Shown here piece by piece: positions 56,319 to 64,000 of a stretch of DNA of 64,000 nucleotides. Below the pieces are notes generated by a model, which had not been told where the DNA came from, made no database searches, and saw only the letters and a list, made by a program, of their open reading frames with translations. Positions within the stretch are counted from its first letter, which is position 1. Each line of letters begins with the position of its first letter. Origin of the DNA: Lewinellaceae bacterium (GTDB lineage: Bacteria > Bacteroidota > Bacteroidia > Chitinophagales > Saprospiraceae); NCBI GenBank assembly GCA_016719605.1, contig JADJYW010000001.1, positions 124,001 to 188,000 of the forward strand, given 5' to 3'. Position numbers and translations under genes: made by a program.

Positions 56319-56657
56319 ATGAAAAAATTGCTTTTTCTGCTCCTGATTCCCTGCTTCATGCTGTTGTTTGTCGCGCAGGCTGAAGCCCAGCAAACACCCG
56401 CCGCCGACCGCCGCGAAGATGTACGCGATAAAAAAGAAGATGTGCGCGACCGCCGCGAGAACAAACGTGACCGCCGCGAAGACCGTCGCGATGCCCGCGA
56501 AGATGTGCGCGACGCCAAACACGACGGCGGCATCCGCGACAAAAGAGAAGATGTGCGCGATGCGCGTGAGGACAAGCGCGATGTCCGCGAAGACAAACGC
56601 GACCGCCGCGAGAACAAACGCGACCGCCGCGAAGACCGCCGGGATCGTAAAAACTAA
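56319..56657 (+). CDS. secreted protein of charged Arg/Asp/Glu repeats
   Basis: The 112-residue product has a signal peptide (MKKLLFLLLIPCFMLLFVAQ...AEAQ). The mature ~86 residues consist almost only of R, D, E, K and a few V/A/N/G, built from short units such as RREDVRD, KKEDVRD, RRENKRD and RREDRRD. Such a sequence should form a long charged helix or stay disordered. Similar low-complexity exported proteins occur in Bacteroidota, but I know no assigned function. The gene ends at a long bidirectional terminator shared with the convergent 12-module gene. Confidence 0.75.
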   Translation: MKKLLFLLLIPCFMLLFVAQAEAQQTPAADRREDVRDKKEDVRDRRENKRDRREDRRDAREDVRDAKHDGGIRDKREDVRDAREDKRDVREDKRDRRENKRDRREDRRDRKN

Positions 56658-56661
56658 GTTC

Positions 56662-56722
56662 GATGCGCATTAAAAAAGGCCCGAACGAGTCCAACTCGTT
56701 CGGGCCTTTTTTAATGCGCATC
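56662..56722. terminator. bidirectional terminator, 29-bp stem
   Basis: Arms 56662-56690 and 56694-56722 pair perfectly around a 3-base loop. They include ggcccgaacgag with A-runs on one side and T-runs on the other, so transcripts from both convergent genes can end here. Confidence 0.9.
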
Positions 56723-56728
56723 ACGTTT

Positions 56729-59700
56729 CTATTGCTTCACAAACATGCTTTCCATCCGAGCCTCAGCTGTTTGCACCGACAACCGGTAGATGCCTGCCGG
56801 CAATCCGGAAATGTCTAACTGAAAACTGCTGGCGTTTGCGACCACGTTCGAGCGCATCAGGCGCCCGTCGCCCGTACGCACCTCGGCAGTAGCCTGGCCA
56901 ATAGCAGCGCCGGATGGCGACTGGGTGGACACCGAAAGCCAGTCGGTAGCCGGGTTGGGCGATACCGCGATTTTTGATGTTGGATGGTCCGGCAGGAACT
57001 GGTTGGTGCAATCCACCTTGCCCGTTTCCGCCACATCGTGGCAGTCGGGGTGCAGGTGGTCGCGCACGACAAATTCATATTCCGTCATGTTGTCGCCGTC
57101 CAGCGGGCCGAGGATAATCGGCTGTTGCTGGTTGTACGGGAAGGTGCCGTAACTCACGCCGTTGCCTACGATGTCTATGCCGCCACTGCCGCCATTCTGG
57201 TGTTCAAACGTGACAATGGCGAAGAACTGCCCGCAAAGGCAAGGGGTGGTCACTACCTGCACATCGTAAATTTTGCAAGGCTTGTCCAGACAATCCGGCA
57301 CATGGAATTCCTTCGTGGCGCAGCAAAGCGTTTGGGTGGAGCCGGGAACAAGGATGCACACCTTCACCACATCGTTCGGGCCGCCGTCGGTCGGGAAGTT
57401 TGAAATCGTGTACGGCAAAGCGGTCAGCGGAAAGGTGCCGAGGAATTGGCCGTTGGCCCAAATGCCGAACAGGGTGTTTGGCGTGTTGGCAGCTACCTGG
57501 AAATTGACCACGGCCTTGTAGGTGCCGTCGTTGTTGCACGGGCCGGTTTCCACTTTCAGGTCGGTGATGGTGCACGGTTGGCTGTTGCAGTCGGGCACCG
57601 GAAATTCCAGGGTACGGCAGCAAGTGGTGGACGGCGCGTTTGCCGAGCCAACCAGACAAACTTTGATTACATCGTTCGGGCCGCCGTTGGTTGGGAAGTT
57701 CGGGATAGTCAGCGGCAGGGCACTGAGCGGGTAGGTTCCGAGGATTGCACCGTTTGCCCACAGCGTGAAACTGGTGCTGTTGCCCGGGTTTTGTACACTG
57801 AAATTGACCACGACTTTGAATGTGCCGTCGCTGTTGCACGGGCCGGTTTCAACTTTCAGGCTATGGATTTCGCACGGTTGGCTGTTGCAGTCGGGTACCG
57901 GAAATTCCAGGGTACGGCAGCAGGTGGTGGACGGCGCGTTTGGTGTCGCGCCAACCAGACAAACTTTGATTACATCGTTCGGGCCGCCGTTGGTCGGGAA
58001 GTTCGGGATAGTCAGCGGCAGGGCACTGAGTGGGTAGGTGCCCAGAACTGTACCGTTTGCCCACAGCGTGAAACTGGTGCTGTTGCCCGGGTTTTGTACA
58101 CTGAAATTGACCACGACTTTGAATGTGCCGTCGTTGTTGCACGGGCCGGTTTCAACTTTCAGGCTATGGATTTCGCACGGTTGGCTGTTGCAGTCGGGTA
58201 CCGGGAATTCCAGGGTGCGGCAGCAGGTGGTGGACGGAGCGTTTGGTGTCGCGCCAACCAGACAAACTTTGATTACATCGTTCGGGCCGCCGTTGGTTGG
58301 GAAATTCGGGATGGTCAGCGGCAGGGCACTGAGCGGGTAGGTTCCGAGGATTGTACCGTTTGCCCAGAGCGTGAAACTGGTGCTGTTGCCCGGGTTTTGT
58401 ACACTGAAATTGACCACGACTTTGAATGTCCCGTCGTTGTTGCACGGGCCGGCTTCGGCTTTCAGGTTGTAAATTTCGCACGGTTGGCTGTTGCAGTCGG
58501 GTACCGGGAATTCCAGGGTACGGCAGCAAGTGGTGGACGGAGCGTTTGGTGCCGCGCCAACCAGACAGACTTTGATTACATCGTTGGGGCCGCCGTTGGT
58601 CGGGAAGTTCGGGATGGTCAGCGGCAGGGCACTGAGCGGGTAGGTGCCCAGCACTGTACCGTTTGCCCAGAGGGTGAAACTGGTGCTATTGCCCGGATTT
58701 TGCACACTGAAATTGACCACGACTTTGAATGTGCCGTCGTTGTTGCACGGGCCGGCTTCGGCTTTCAGGTTGTAAATTTCGCACGGTTTTGGCGCACAAT
58801 CAGGCGCCTTGAACTCCTTGGTCAGGCAACAGGTTGGCGCGGCGCCCGCTGCCGCAAACACACAAACTTTTACAAAATCAACAGCGCCGCCGCTGCCGGG
58901 GAAATGCGCGATATTCAGCGGTAGCGCACTAAACGGAAAAAGGCCGAGGAACTGGCCGTTGCCGGCCCACACGCCAAACTGGCCCTGGGCGGTGAGCGTA
59001 CTGAAGTTCACGGTAATGGAGTACGAACCGTCGTTGTTGCACGGGCCGACATCTACTTTCAGGTCGGAAATACCGCAGGGCGCGTTCGAGCAGTCGGGCG
59101 CTTTGAACTCGGCGGTGAGGCAGCACACCGGGGTGCTGCTGGTTGTGCCGATCAGGCATATTTTCACCACATCCACCGCATTGCCGCTGGCCGGGAATTT
59201 GGCAATTTTCAGCGGCAGGGCGCTCAGCGGGAAGATGCCGAGGAATTTTCCGTTGCCGGCCCACACGCCGAAGGCGCCCGGTGTGGTGGACGAGTTGTTG
59301 AATTTGATGGAGATGGGGTAGGTACCGTCGCTGTTGCAAGGCCCAACTTCTACTTGCAGATCGGAGATCGGGCAGGGGTTGGTATTGCAGTCGGGTGCTT
59401 TGAACTCGACGATTTTGCAACAGATTTCGTGGCCGTTGGCATCCAGCAGGCACACTTTGAGCGCATCCAGCACATCGCCGCTGCGCGGGAAATCGAGGGT
59501 CAGCGGGAGGCTGCCGGCGCCAAAAGTACCCAGCGAGTCGCCATTTCCGGCCCATACGACAAACTTGACGTCGGCGCCGGGCGTCGGCAACACGATATTA
59601 AAATTGAGTTTGATCCGGTAGGTTTTTGCCGTGATGCAGTCGCCAATATCTACTTTGATATCGCCTATTCCGCAAGGTTTTTGAAAACAATCGGGCACAT

Positions 59701-60607
59701 TGAACTCCTTCGTGCGGCAGCAGGTGTTGCTGATGCAAATTTTCACGGCGTCCACATTGCTGCCGTTCCAGGGGAAATTGGCGATTGAAACGGGCAGGTT
59801 GGCGTATGCAAATCGGCCGAGAAACTGGCCATTGGCCGCGTAAACACTGAACGAATCGGTGAGCGCAATACTCGGGGATTTGAAATTGAGCACCAGTTTG
59901 TACGTGCTGTCGGAGGTGCATTCGCCGGTTTCGACGCGCAGGTTGTTGATGGTACAGGGTGTTGGCGGGCAGGCAGGGGCCTGAAACTCGTGCACCTTGC
60001 AGCAGTTGGGGTTGTCGTTGATACAAATTTTGATCTTGTCCACCGCACCGCCGCCGGCAGGGAAATTGAGCGATACGGGCAGTTGGTTCAACGGAAAATT
60101 TCCGAGGTATTGGCCGTTTCCGGCCCACACGTCAAACAGGGCATTGGTAGCGCCCGCGACGTTGAAGCCCAGTTTTATTTTGTACTGGCCGTTGGCCAAA
60201 CAGTCGCCGGTTTCCACCTTGACGTCATAGATTTCGCAAGGCGTGCTTTGGCTGCAATTTGGAGCAACAAACTGTTTGATGGCGCAGCAAGGCGTCAGGT
60301 TAGGTGCATTATTTTTCATGCACACTTTCACAAAACCGCCGAGAAGCCCGTTGCCGGGAAAACTGTCGAGGGTTAGCGGAAGGGCACTCAGCGCGTAGGT
60401 GCCGATGAAGGTGTTGTTACCCCACAGATCAAACTCGGCGCTCGGGGCATTTTGGACATTGAAATCCACCTGCACCCGATAGGTGGAGTTGGAAGTACAG
60501 GGGCCGACTTCTACGGCCAGATCGGAGATTAAACAGGGGGCATTTTGCGCGGCTGACGGAAACGAGAAAGCCAGCAGCAGGAGAGCAAGAAGGTTCGGGA
60601 TGCGCAT
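56729..60607 (-). CDS. 12-module cysteine-rich T9SS protein
   Basis: The 1,292-residue protein has a signal peptide (MRIPNLLALLLLAFSFPSAA) and then 12 tandem modules of about 95-105 residues. The typical pattern is PCxIxxLKVExGPC, then DGTYKVxVNF, WANGxFLGTFPLSALPLTI, a VKVC strand, and CCRTLEFPVPDC. That is six cysteines per module at PC, GPC, VC, CC and DC. Module 12 is divergent (PCKIYDVQVVTTPCLCGQFF). Modules 7-10 are nearly identical, also in DNA. A type A sorting domain closes the protein (IAVSPNPATDWLSVS to SMFVKQ). The pattern suggests a disulfide-stabilised beta repeat on the cell surface. I do not recognise the module as a named family. Confidence 0.9.
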   Translation of the reverse strand: MRIPNLLALLLLAFSFPSAAQNAPCLISDLAVEVGPCTSNSTYRVQVDFNVQNAPSAEFDLWGNNTFIGTYALSALPLTLDSFPGNGLLGGFVKVCMKNNAPNLTPCCAIKQFVAPNCSQSTPCEIYDVKVETGDCLANGQYKIKLGFNVAGATNALFDVWAGNGQYLGNFPLNQLPVSLNFPAGGGAVDKIKICINDNPNCCKVHEFQAPACPPTPCTINNLRVETGECTSDSTYKLVLNFKSPSIALTDSFSVYAANGQFLGRFAYANLPVSIANFPWNGSNVDAVKICISNTCCRTKEFNVPDCFQKPCGIGDIKVDIGDCITAKTYRIKLNFNIVLPTPGADVKFVVWAGNGDSLGTFGAGSLPLTLDFPRSGDVLDALKVCLLDANGHEICCKIVEFKAPDCNTNPCPISDLQVEVGPCNSDGTYPISIKFNNSSTTPGAFGVWAGNGKFLGIFPLSALPLKIAKFPASGNAVDVVKICLIGTTSSTPVCCLTAEFKAPDCSNAPCGISDLKVDVGPCNNDGSYSITVNFSTLTAQGQFGVWAGNGQFLGLFPFSALPLNIAHFPGSGGAVDFVKVCVFAAAGAAPTCCLTKEFKAPDCAPKPCEIYNLKAEAGPCNNDGTFKVVVNFSVQNPGNSTSFTLWANGTVLGTYPLSALPLTIPNFPTNGGPNDVIKVCLVGAAPNAPSTTCCRTLEFPVPDCNSQPCEIYNLKAEAGPCNNDGTFKVVVNFSVQNPGNSTSFTLWANGTILGTYPLSALPLTIPNFPTNGGPNDVIKVCLVGATPNAPSTTCCRTLEFPVPDCNSQPCEIHSLKVETGPCNNDGTFKVVVNFSVQNPGNSTSFTLWANGTVLGTYPLSALPLTIPNFPTNGGPNDVIKVCLVGATPNAPSTTCCRTLEFPVPDCNSQPCEIHSLKVETGPCNSDGTFKVVVNFSVQNPGNSTSFTLWANGAILGTYPLSALPLTIPNFPTNGGPNDVIKVCLVGSANAPSTTCCRTLEFPVPDCNSQPCTITDLKVETGPCNNDGTYKAVVNFQVAANTPNTLFGIWANGQFLGTFPLTALPYTISNFPTDGGPNDVVKVCILVPGSTQTLCCATKEFHVPDCLDKPCKIYDVQVVTTPCLCGQFFAIVTFEHQNGGSGGIDIVGNGVSYGTFPYNQQQPIILGPLDGDNMTEYEFVVRDHLHPDCHDVAETGKVDCTNQFLPDHPTSKIAVSPNPATDWLSVSTQSPSGAAIGQATAEVRTGDGRLMRSNVVANASSFQLDISGLPAGIYRLSVQTAEARMESMFVKQ

Positions 60608-60771
60608 GGTGGGAATAAAGTGTTGGTGAACAGAAAGTGTTGAAATCGGTGGATTATGCTGGAATGACCGGAGTAAAACCGGGTAGTCGGCCCAGATGAA
60701 TACTCCCATGATACAACGCCGCGAAATTACGCTTCCTGACGCTAAAAAACACCGGTTATCTGCACGAGGCT

Positions 60772-61800
60772 TCAAAAATAGAGCGGATGAAACCGCACAC
60801 TTCCCCGGTCGGTAATCTCCAGAGCAGGCGCCGGAATTTTGATGATGTTCACGACCCCGGCAACCGTGCGCAAAAACCGGTTTCGGATTCCGAGCCGGGT
60901 GAGGTCCACGTCCAGCGACAGGAAAAACTGCCGGGTGCGCGGGTACTCCACCGGGTCGAGGCGGTACATATCGCAGTCCGGCCCTTCGCAGTTTCGGTTG
61001 CCTTTCCACGCGTAACCGCGCCCGACGAACAGGTTATCGGCGCCCATTCCCACGGCTACATTGAGCCAGCGGGGCAGCCAGCCGGCACGTTCGGGCAGAA
61101 AGGCGCGTGGGTTCACGGATGCCCAGACCGTGAGCGCGTTGTAATTTTTCAGGAAAAGGCTGACCGGGCCGGTACCGTAGAGCGCATCGGCACGCTGCTG
61201 CAGGGTGGTGGAGCCGTCGCTGCCGGCCGGGCTGACGGGGTAGATGGGTTCCGATGGGTACGAAACCGGCCAGGCGCTCATTTTCATGGTGATGCGCTGC
61301 TCGCCCCAGCCGAGTTGCTGGCTCAGGAACAGGCTGGAACCGAGCAGGTTGAACCCCATGTCGCTCCACGAAAAGCCCCATTGCGCCGAAAATCCGTCGA
61401 ACACTTCCAGCGAGGTCATGATCAATTGGCTGCCGGCAAATCCGAGCCAGGCCGATGTCCGGGGCCGGATGCCCGCCCAGCGGGACCCTGCGTACAGCCA
61501 GCGGCTTTCGTTGTACGCCATGAGCCAGTGGCCCATTTTATCCATTTGATTCCACTCGCCCAAATCGTTGAACGAGTGAAAATTTCGGGTGGGATAATTG
61601 TCGTACCACGAGCGGTGCAAAGCCACCATGGCCGCTCCATAGACTACCGTTCCGGTGCCTAACGCCGCCCACAGGCGTGGTTTGTGCAGCGTATCGGCAG
61701 GCTGAAGCGAGAAAAAACGGGGCTGTTGGGCGGGCGCGGGCGCAGCTGAGCCGAGCAGCAGAAGCAAAACCGCAAGGCGGCAGATGGCAGGGAAGGACAT
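60772..61800 (-). CDS. DUF2279 family exported protein
   Basis: The 342-residue product has a signal peptide (MSFPAICRLAVLLLLLGSAA...AQQ) and the DUF2279 pattern: VVYGAAMVALHRSWYDNYPT, FHSFNDLGEWNQMDKMGHWL, MAYNESRW, then GFSAQWGFSWSDMGFNLLGS and the C-terminal FFLSLDVDLTRLGIRNRFLR. This family (YfiM-like) is common in Bacteroidota; function unknown, likely periplasmic or outer-membrane associated. A candidate -7 box TACTTTTG (minus strand, 61825-61832) lies 25 bp before the ATG. The 164-bp gap to the 12-module gene (60608-60771) shows nothing specific. Confidence 0.87.
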   Translation of the reverse strand: MSFPAICRLAVLLLLLGSAAPAPAQQPRFFSLQPADTLHKPRLWAALGTGTVVYGAAMVALHRSWYDNYPTRNFHSFNDLGEWNQMDKMGHWLMAYNESRWLYAGSRWAGIRPRTSAWLGFAGSQLIMTSLEVFDGFSAQWGFSWSDMGFNLLGSSLFLSQQLGWGEQRITMKMSAWPVSYPSEPIYPVSPAGSDGSTTLQQRADALYGTGPVSLFLKNYNALTVWASVNPRAFLPERAGWLPRWLNVAVGMGADNLFVGRGYAWKGNRNCEGPDCDMYRLDPVEYPRTRQFFLSLDVDLTRLGIRNRFLRTVAGVVNIIKIPAPALEITDRGSVRFHPLYF

Positions 61801-61841
61801 GGCAGAACCGAAGGATTGTTTGGGCAAAAGTACCGGATACC

Positions 61842-62207
61842 TCAGCCTAAAATGACCAGTATCGCGTAAAGTTTCGGCAAAAAAACCAGTACACCTACTG
61901 CCGCCGACCCGATAGCCGCCACGAGTACAGCCCCGGCGGCCACATCCTTGGCCTTGCCGGCCAACGGGTGGTAATCCGGCGAAACCAGATCCGTCAGGTA
62001 TTCTATGGCGGTATTGACGGCCTCCAGAGCAAGCACCAGCGCTATACAAAACGCCACGGCTATCCATTCGAGCCGGGAAATATCGAACCAAAACCCGGCT
62101 AAAACGACTGCTACGGATGCCGCAAGATGAAAACGGGCGTTCGGCTGCGTGCGGAACAAATCGGCAAGGCCACGAAAAGCGTATCGAAAACTATTGGTAT
62201 TCAGCAT
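61842..62207 (-). CDS. dgkA: diacylglycerol/undecaprenol kinase (DgkA family)
   Basis: The 121-residue membrane enzyme has three hydrophobic spans and the family signature EAVNTAIEYLTDLVSPDYHP followed by LAGKAKDVAAGAVL, which holds the catalytic Glu and Asn/Asp residues. The N-terminus FRYAFRGLADLFRTQPNARF is the usual amphipathic opening with the conserved Arg and Asn. In many bacteria this protein phosphorylates undecaprenol or diacylglycerol during envelope lipid recycling. It lies 41 bp upstream of the DUF2279 gene on the same strand and could share a transcript. A dispersed repeat lies upstream. Confidence 0.93.
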   Translation of the reverse strand: MLNTNSFRYAFRGLADLFRTQPNARFHLAASVAVVLAGFWFDISRLEWIAVAFCIALVLALEAVNTAIEYLTDLVSPDYHPLAGKAKDVAAGAVLVAAIGSAAVGVLVFLPKLYAILVILG

Positions 62208-62269
62208 AGTCCGCTCAAGTTGCGACGGATTTTAGTTTGCCATTGCTACAGGAGGCTGTATCATAAGTA

Positions 62270-62360
62270 CTTTTTCGCCGCAGAGGTTTTGATAATCAAT
62301 TTATTAAACCTCCGCGTCTCTGCGCCTCTGCGGTGAAATGGGAAACGCGACTTACGAGGC
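62270..62360. repeat. dispersed 'tctgcggtgaa' repeat with downstream tag
   Basis: gccgcagagg near 62278 and cctccgcgtctctgcgcctc then tgcggtgaaa at 62311-62338 form inverted halves. They are followed by gcgacttacgaggcacgct, a variant of the acttacgagacac tag at 53 and 3645. Confidence 0.8.
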
Positions 62361-62364
62361 ACGC

Positions 62365-64000
62365 TTATCGCCACACCACCGAACTACCCGCATCCCCAAA
62401 CTGTACTTCCAGGATATGCGGAAAGTAATCCTTCAGACTTTCGATGTGCGACACGATGTAAATCTGCCGGAACTGTTCCTGCAGGTAATTGAGCGCGAGC
62501 ATCATTTCGAGGCGGCGCTCCTCGTCCTGGCTGCCGAAAATTTCGTCGAAGGCGAGAAACCCGATGCCCTGCCCGGCGCCGCTGAGGTCCGTGATGGCCT
62601 TGGTGATCGCGATGCGCAGGCAAAAATTGGCCAGGTCCACCTCTCCGCCCGAGAAGCGCTCAATCGGGTAAAAAATACCCCCGTCGGCGATGGTGAAATC
62701 GAAATTTTCGTCCACACGCAGGCTTTCGTACTTGCCCTTGGTGATGCGGCTGAACAAATCGCCGGCTTCGCGCGAGATGCCGGGACTGATTTTTTCCAGG
62801 ATTTCGGTTTTGAACTGGTTGAGCATCTCGGCGAGTTTGCGCAGCAGGTCGGCCTCCGCCAACTGGTCGCTGATCTGCCCCTTGATGCGGTCGTCGGCGC
62901 GTAGTTTTTCCCGTCCTTGCCCGATGCGGTTGCGCAGTTCGAGGCCGCCTTTTTCCAGCATACGCACCGCCTCGGACTGCATCTTGAACGTTTCGTGGTG
63001 GGCGGTGAGTGCCTGTTTGGCGGCCTGGTAGGCTGCTTCATCGTAGCCGACGGCTTCCCGTTCCGCCGTTTTGGCAACGATATTTTTTTCGACTTCAGCG
63101 ATACCTGTTTCAGTCGTTTGCAGGCCGGCACGGGCAGCCGGCAGTTCGCGGGCCACATAGTTTTCTTCCTTGGAAAACTCGATGTAGCGCGGTTCCATGG
63201 CGGCCAGTTTGGCCCGCAACGTCGCATAAACCGCTTCGTCGAACTGCACCTCGCCGATTTCCCGGAGGATGGCTTCGTCGGCCAGCAAACGTTTTTCCAA
63301 CTGTTGCTGCTGCGCCTCGGCTACGGTCTTTTGGCGGGCTACTTCGGTCAGGCGGGTTTGCTCCCGGGACAAGGTTTCCACGTCGGCACGCACGGCATCC
63401 TGGCGCTGCTTGAGCGATGTGCCCGCCTCCACCACGGCGGATTGCTCTTTTTTCAGGGTTTCCAGCCGGTCGGTCTGCCAGATATTGATCTCCTGTTCGA
63501 GTTCGGCGAGGGTGCGTTCGTACCCTTCGAGCAGGGGTTGCAGGCAGGTGGGGCAGGCGCCGCCGCGGCCCAGCGCACGCAGGCCGGCCAGTTTGTCGCT
63601 GCGCTCCCGAATGCCCGCCTCGATGCCGCCGATCTGCTGTTTGAACTCGCCGAGTTCCCGGCGTTTGGCCTCCAGCGCCGCCTCCAGCGCCCGGATGAGT
63701 TGTTGTTTTTCCACCAGTTCGGCGTCTATTCCGGCCCGGCCGGCCAGCTGCGCCGTCAGGTCGGCTATGGTCGCCAAACCGGTTTTTATTTCCTCCCGGG
63801 TTTCGCCGATTCGGGTCAGGCGGCCCTGGCGATTGGTATGTTTTTTTTGGGCCTCATCGAGTGCTTCCAGACTTTTTTTCTCTTCCAGATACGCCGCGAA
63901 CGCGCTGCGTTGCGCGTCCAGATTTTCCTGTTTCAGGCACAAATCGCGGATTTTTTGTTCCAGGCCCTCCTTTTGGCCGGCGAGGCCGGCGAGGCGTTCC
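62365..64000 (-). CDS. sbcC: exonuclease SbcC (C-terminal ~545 residues, runs off the window)
   Basis: The frame is open to the window edge, so the N-terminal Walker A part lies beyond position 64000. Visible is a long coiled coil interrupted by the zinc-hook CPTC (GGACPTCLQPLLEGYERTL), a second coiled coil, and the C-terminal ATPase half. That half has the signature loop RFSGGEVDLANFCLRIAITK, Walker B GFLAFDEIFGSQDEERRLEM and the D-loop/His region YIVSHIESLKDYF. SbcC works with SbcD to cut hairpins and broken DNA ends. This is notable in a genome with long palindromic repeats, but SbcCD is widespread. The sbcD gene is not in the window. Confidence 0.92.
   Translation of the reverse strand, partial: ERLAGLAGQKEGLEQKIRDLCLKQENLDAQRSAFAAYLEEKKSLEALDEAQKKHTNRQGRLTRIGETREEIKTGLATIADLTAQLAGRAGIDAELVEKQQLIRALEAALEAKRRELGEFKQQIGGIEAGIRERSDKLAGLRALGRGGACPTCLQPLLEGYERTLAELEQEINIWQTDRLETLKKEQSAVVEAGTSLKQRQDAVRADVETLSREQTRLTEVARQKTVAEAQQQQLEKRLLADEAILREIGEVQFDEAVYATLRAKLAAMEPRYIEFSKEENYVARELPAARAGLQTTETGIAEVEKNIVAKTAEREAVGYDEAAYQAAKQALTAHHETFKMQSEAVRMLEKGGLELRNRIGQGREKLRADDRIKGQISDQLAEADLLRKLAEMLNQFKTEILEKISPGISREAGDLFSRITKGKYESLRVDENFDFTIADGGIFYPIERFSGGEVDLANFCLRIAITKAITDLSGAGQGIGFLAFDEIFGSQDEERRLEMMLALNYLQEQFRQIYIVSHIESLKDYFPHILEVQFGDAGSSVVWR

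Noticed and set aside
57446..58924. 492-codon repetitive frame opposite the cysteine-rich modules
   Set aside because: Its repeats simply mirror modules 6-11 on the other strand.

Overview
The window looks like a chromosome segment from a gliding, diderm member of the Bacteroidota, probably near the Saprospiria. Three pieces of evidence support this. Three very large secreted proteins carry C-terminal type IX secretion (T9SS) sorting domains. The gliding-motility ABC transporter genes gldA and gldF are present. Promoter-like sites follow the Bacteroidota pattern (TTG, about 19 bp, TAnnTTTG). Base composition is GC-rich except for a few islands. No tRNA, rRNA or CRISPR array was seen. The lineage is inferred from gene content only.

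Layout. 0-4 kb: a DUF4105 membrane protein, a small membrane protein, a glucosaminidase/LysM lipoprotein and a ParE toxin fragment caught between identical 35-bp repeats. 4.2-14.2 kb: one giant T9SS-exported adhesin-like gene read leftward, with L-domain-like repeats, cohesin, HYR, SprB-like, dockerin and a second cohesin-like domain. 15-17 kb: ubiX, an SdiA-regulated-type lipoprotein and a small membrane protein. 17.3-18.3 kb: a damaged ParD/ParE-like pair and a MITE-like element. 18.3-21.4 kb: a sortilin/BNR propeller protein. 21.5-28.6 kb: a defence and stress island with a decayed hsdR, a putative HEPN protein, an HsdM-HsdS fusion, an HsdS relic and a HigB/HigA-ImmA toxin-antitoxin pair. 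28.8-36.2 kb: mostly ordinary genes (Uma2, DUF547, a TlpA-like protein, FKBP, gcvH, MFS, fabG, DUF3109). 36.2-39.4 kb: a gene fragment, an AAA/DUF4143 ATPase, a lipoprotein and an AT-rich DUF262-HNH nuclease. 39.7-47.3 kb: a ~2,500-residue choice-of-anchor/phytase-like T9SS protein. 47.5-53.7 kb: a DUF1990/YndJ-like pair, an NTF2-like protein, a beta-barrel, an orphan LanB-type dehydratase and an OmpR-type response regulator. 53.7-56.7 kb: a TerB-like protein, gldA, gldF and a charged-repeat secreted protein. 56.7-64 kb: a 12-module cysteine-rich T9SS protein, DUF2279, dgkA and the 3' part of sbcC.

Two features run through the whole window. First, several families of short intergenic repeats recur, and some lie in frame inside genes (lanB, hsdM) or have changed gene ends (parE, the NTF2-like gene, hsdS). 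Second, many genes are broken by single-base indels, nearly all in short homopolymers. The most likely cause of most of these is sequencing or consensus error, but hsdR has so many that true decay is also plausible. I therefore describe these genes as reconstructed units and give the break points.
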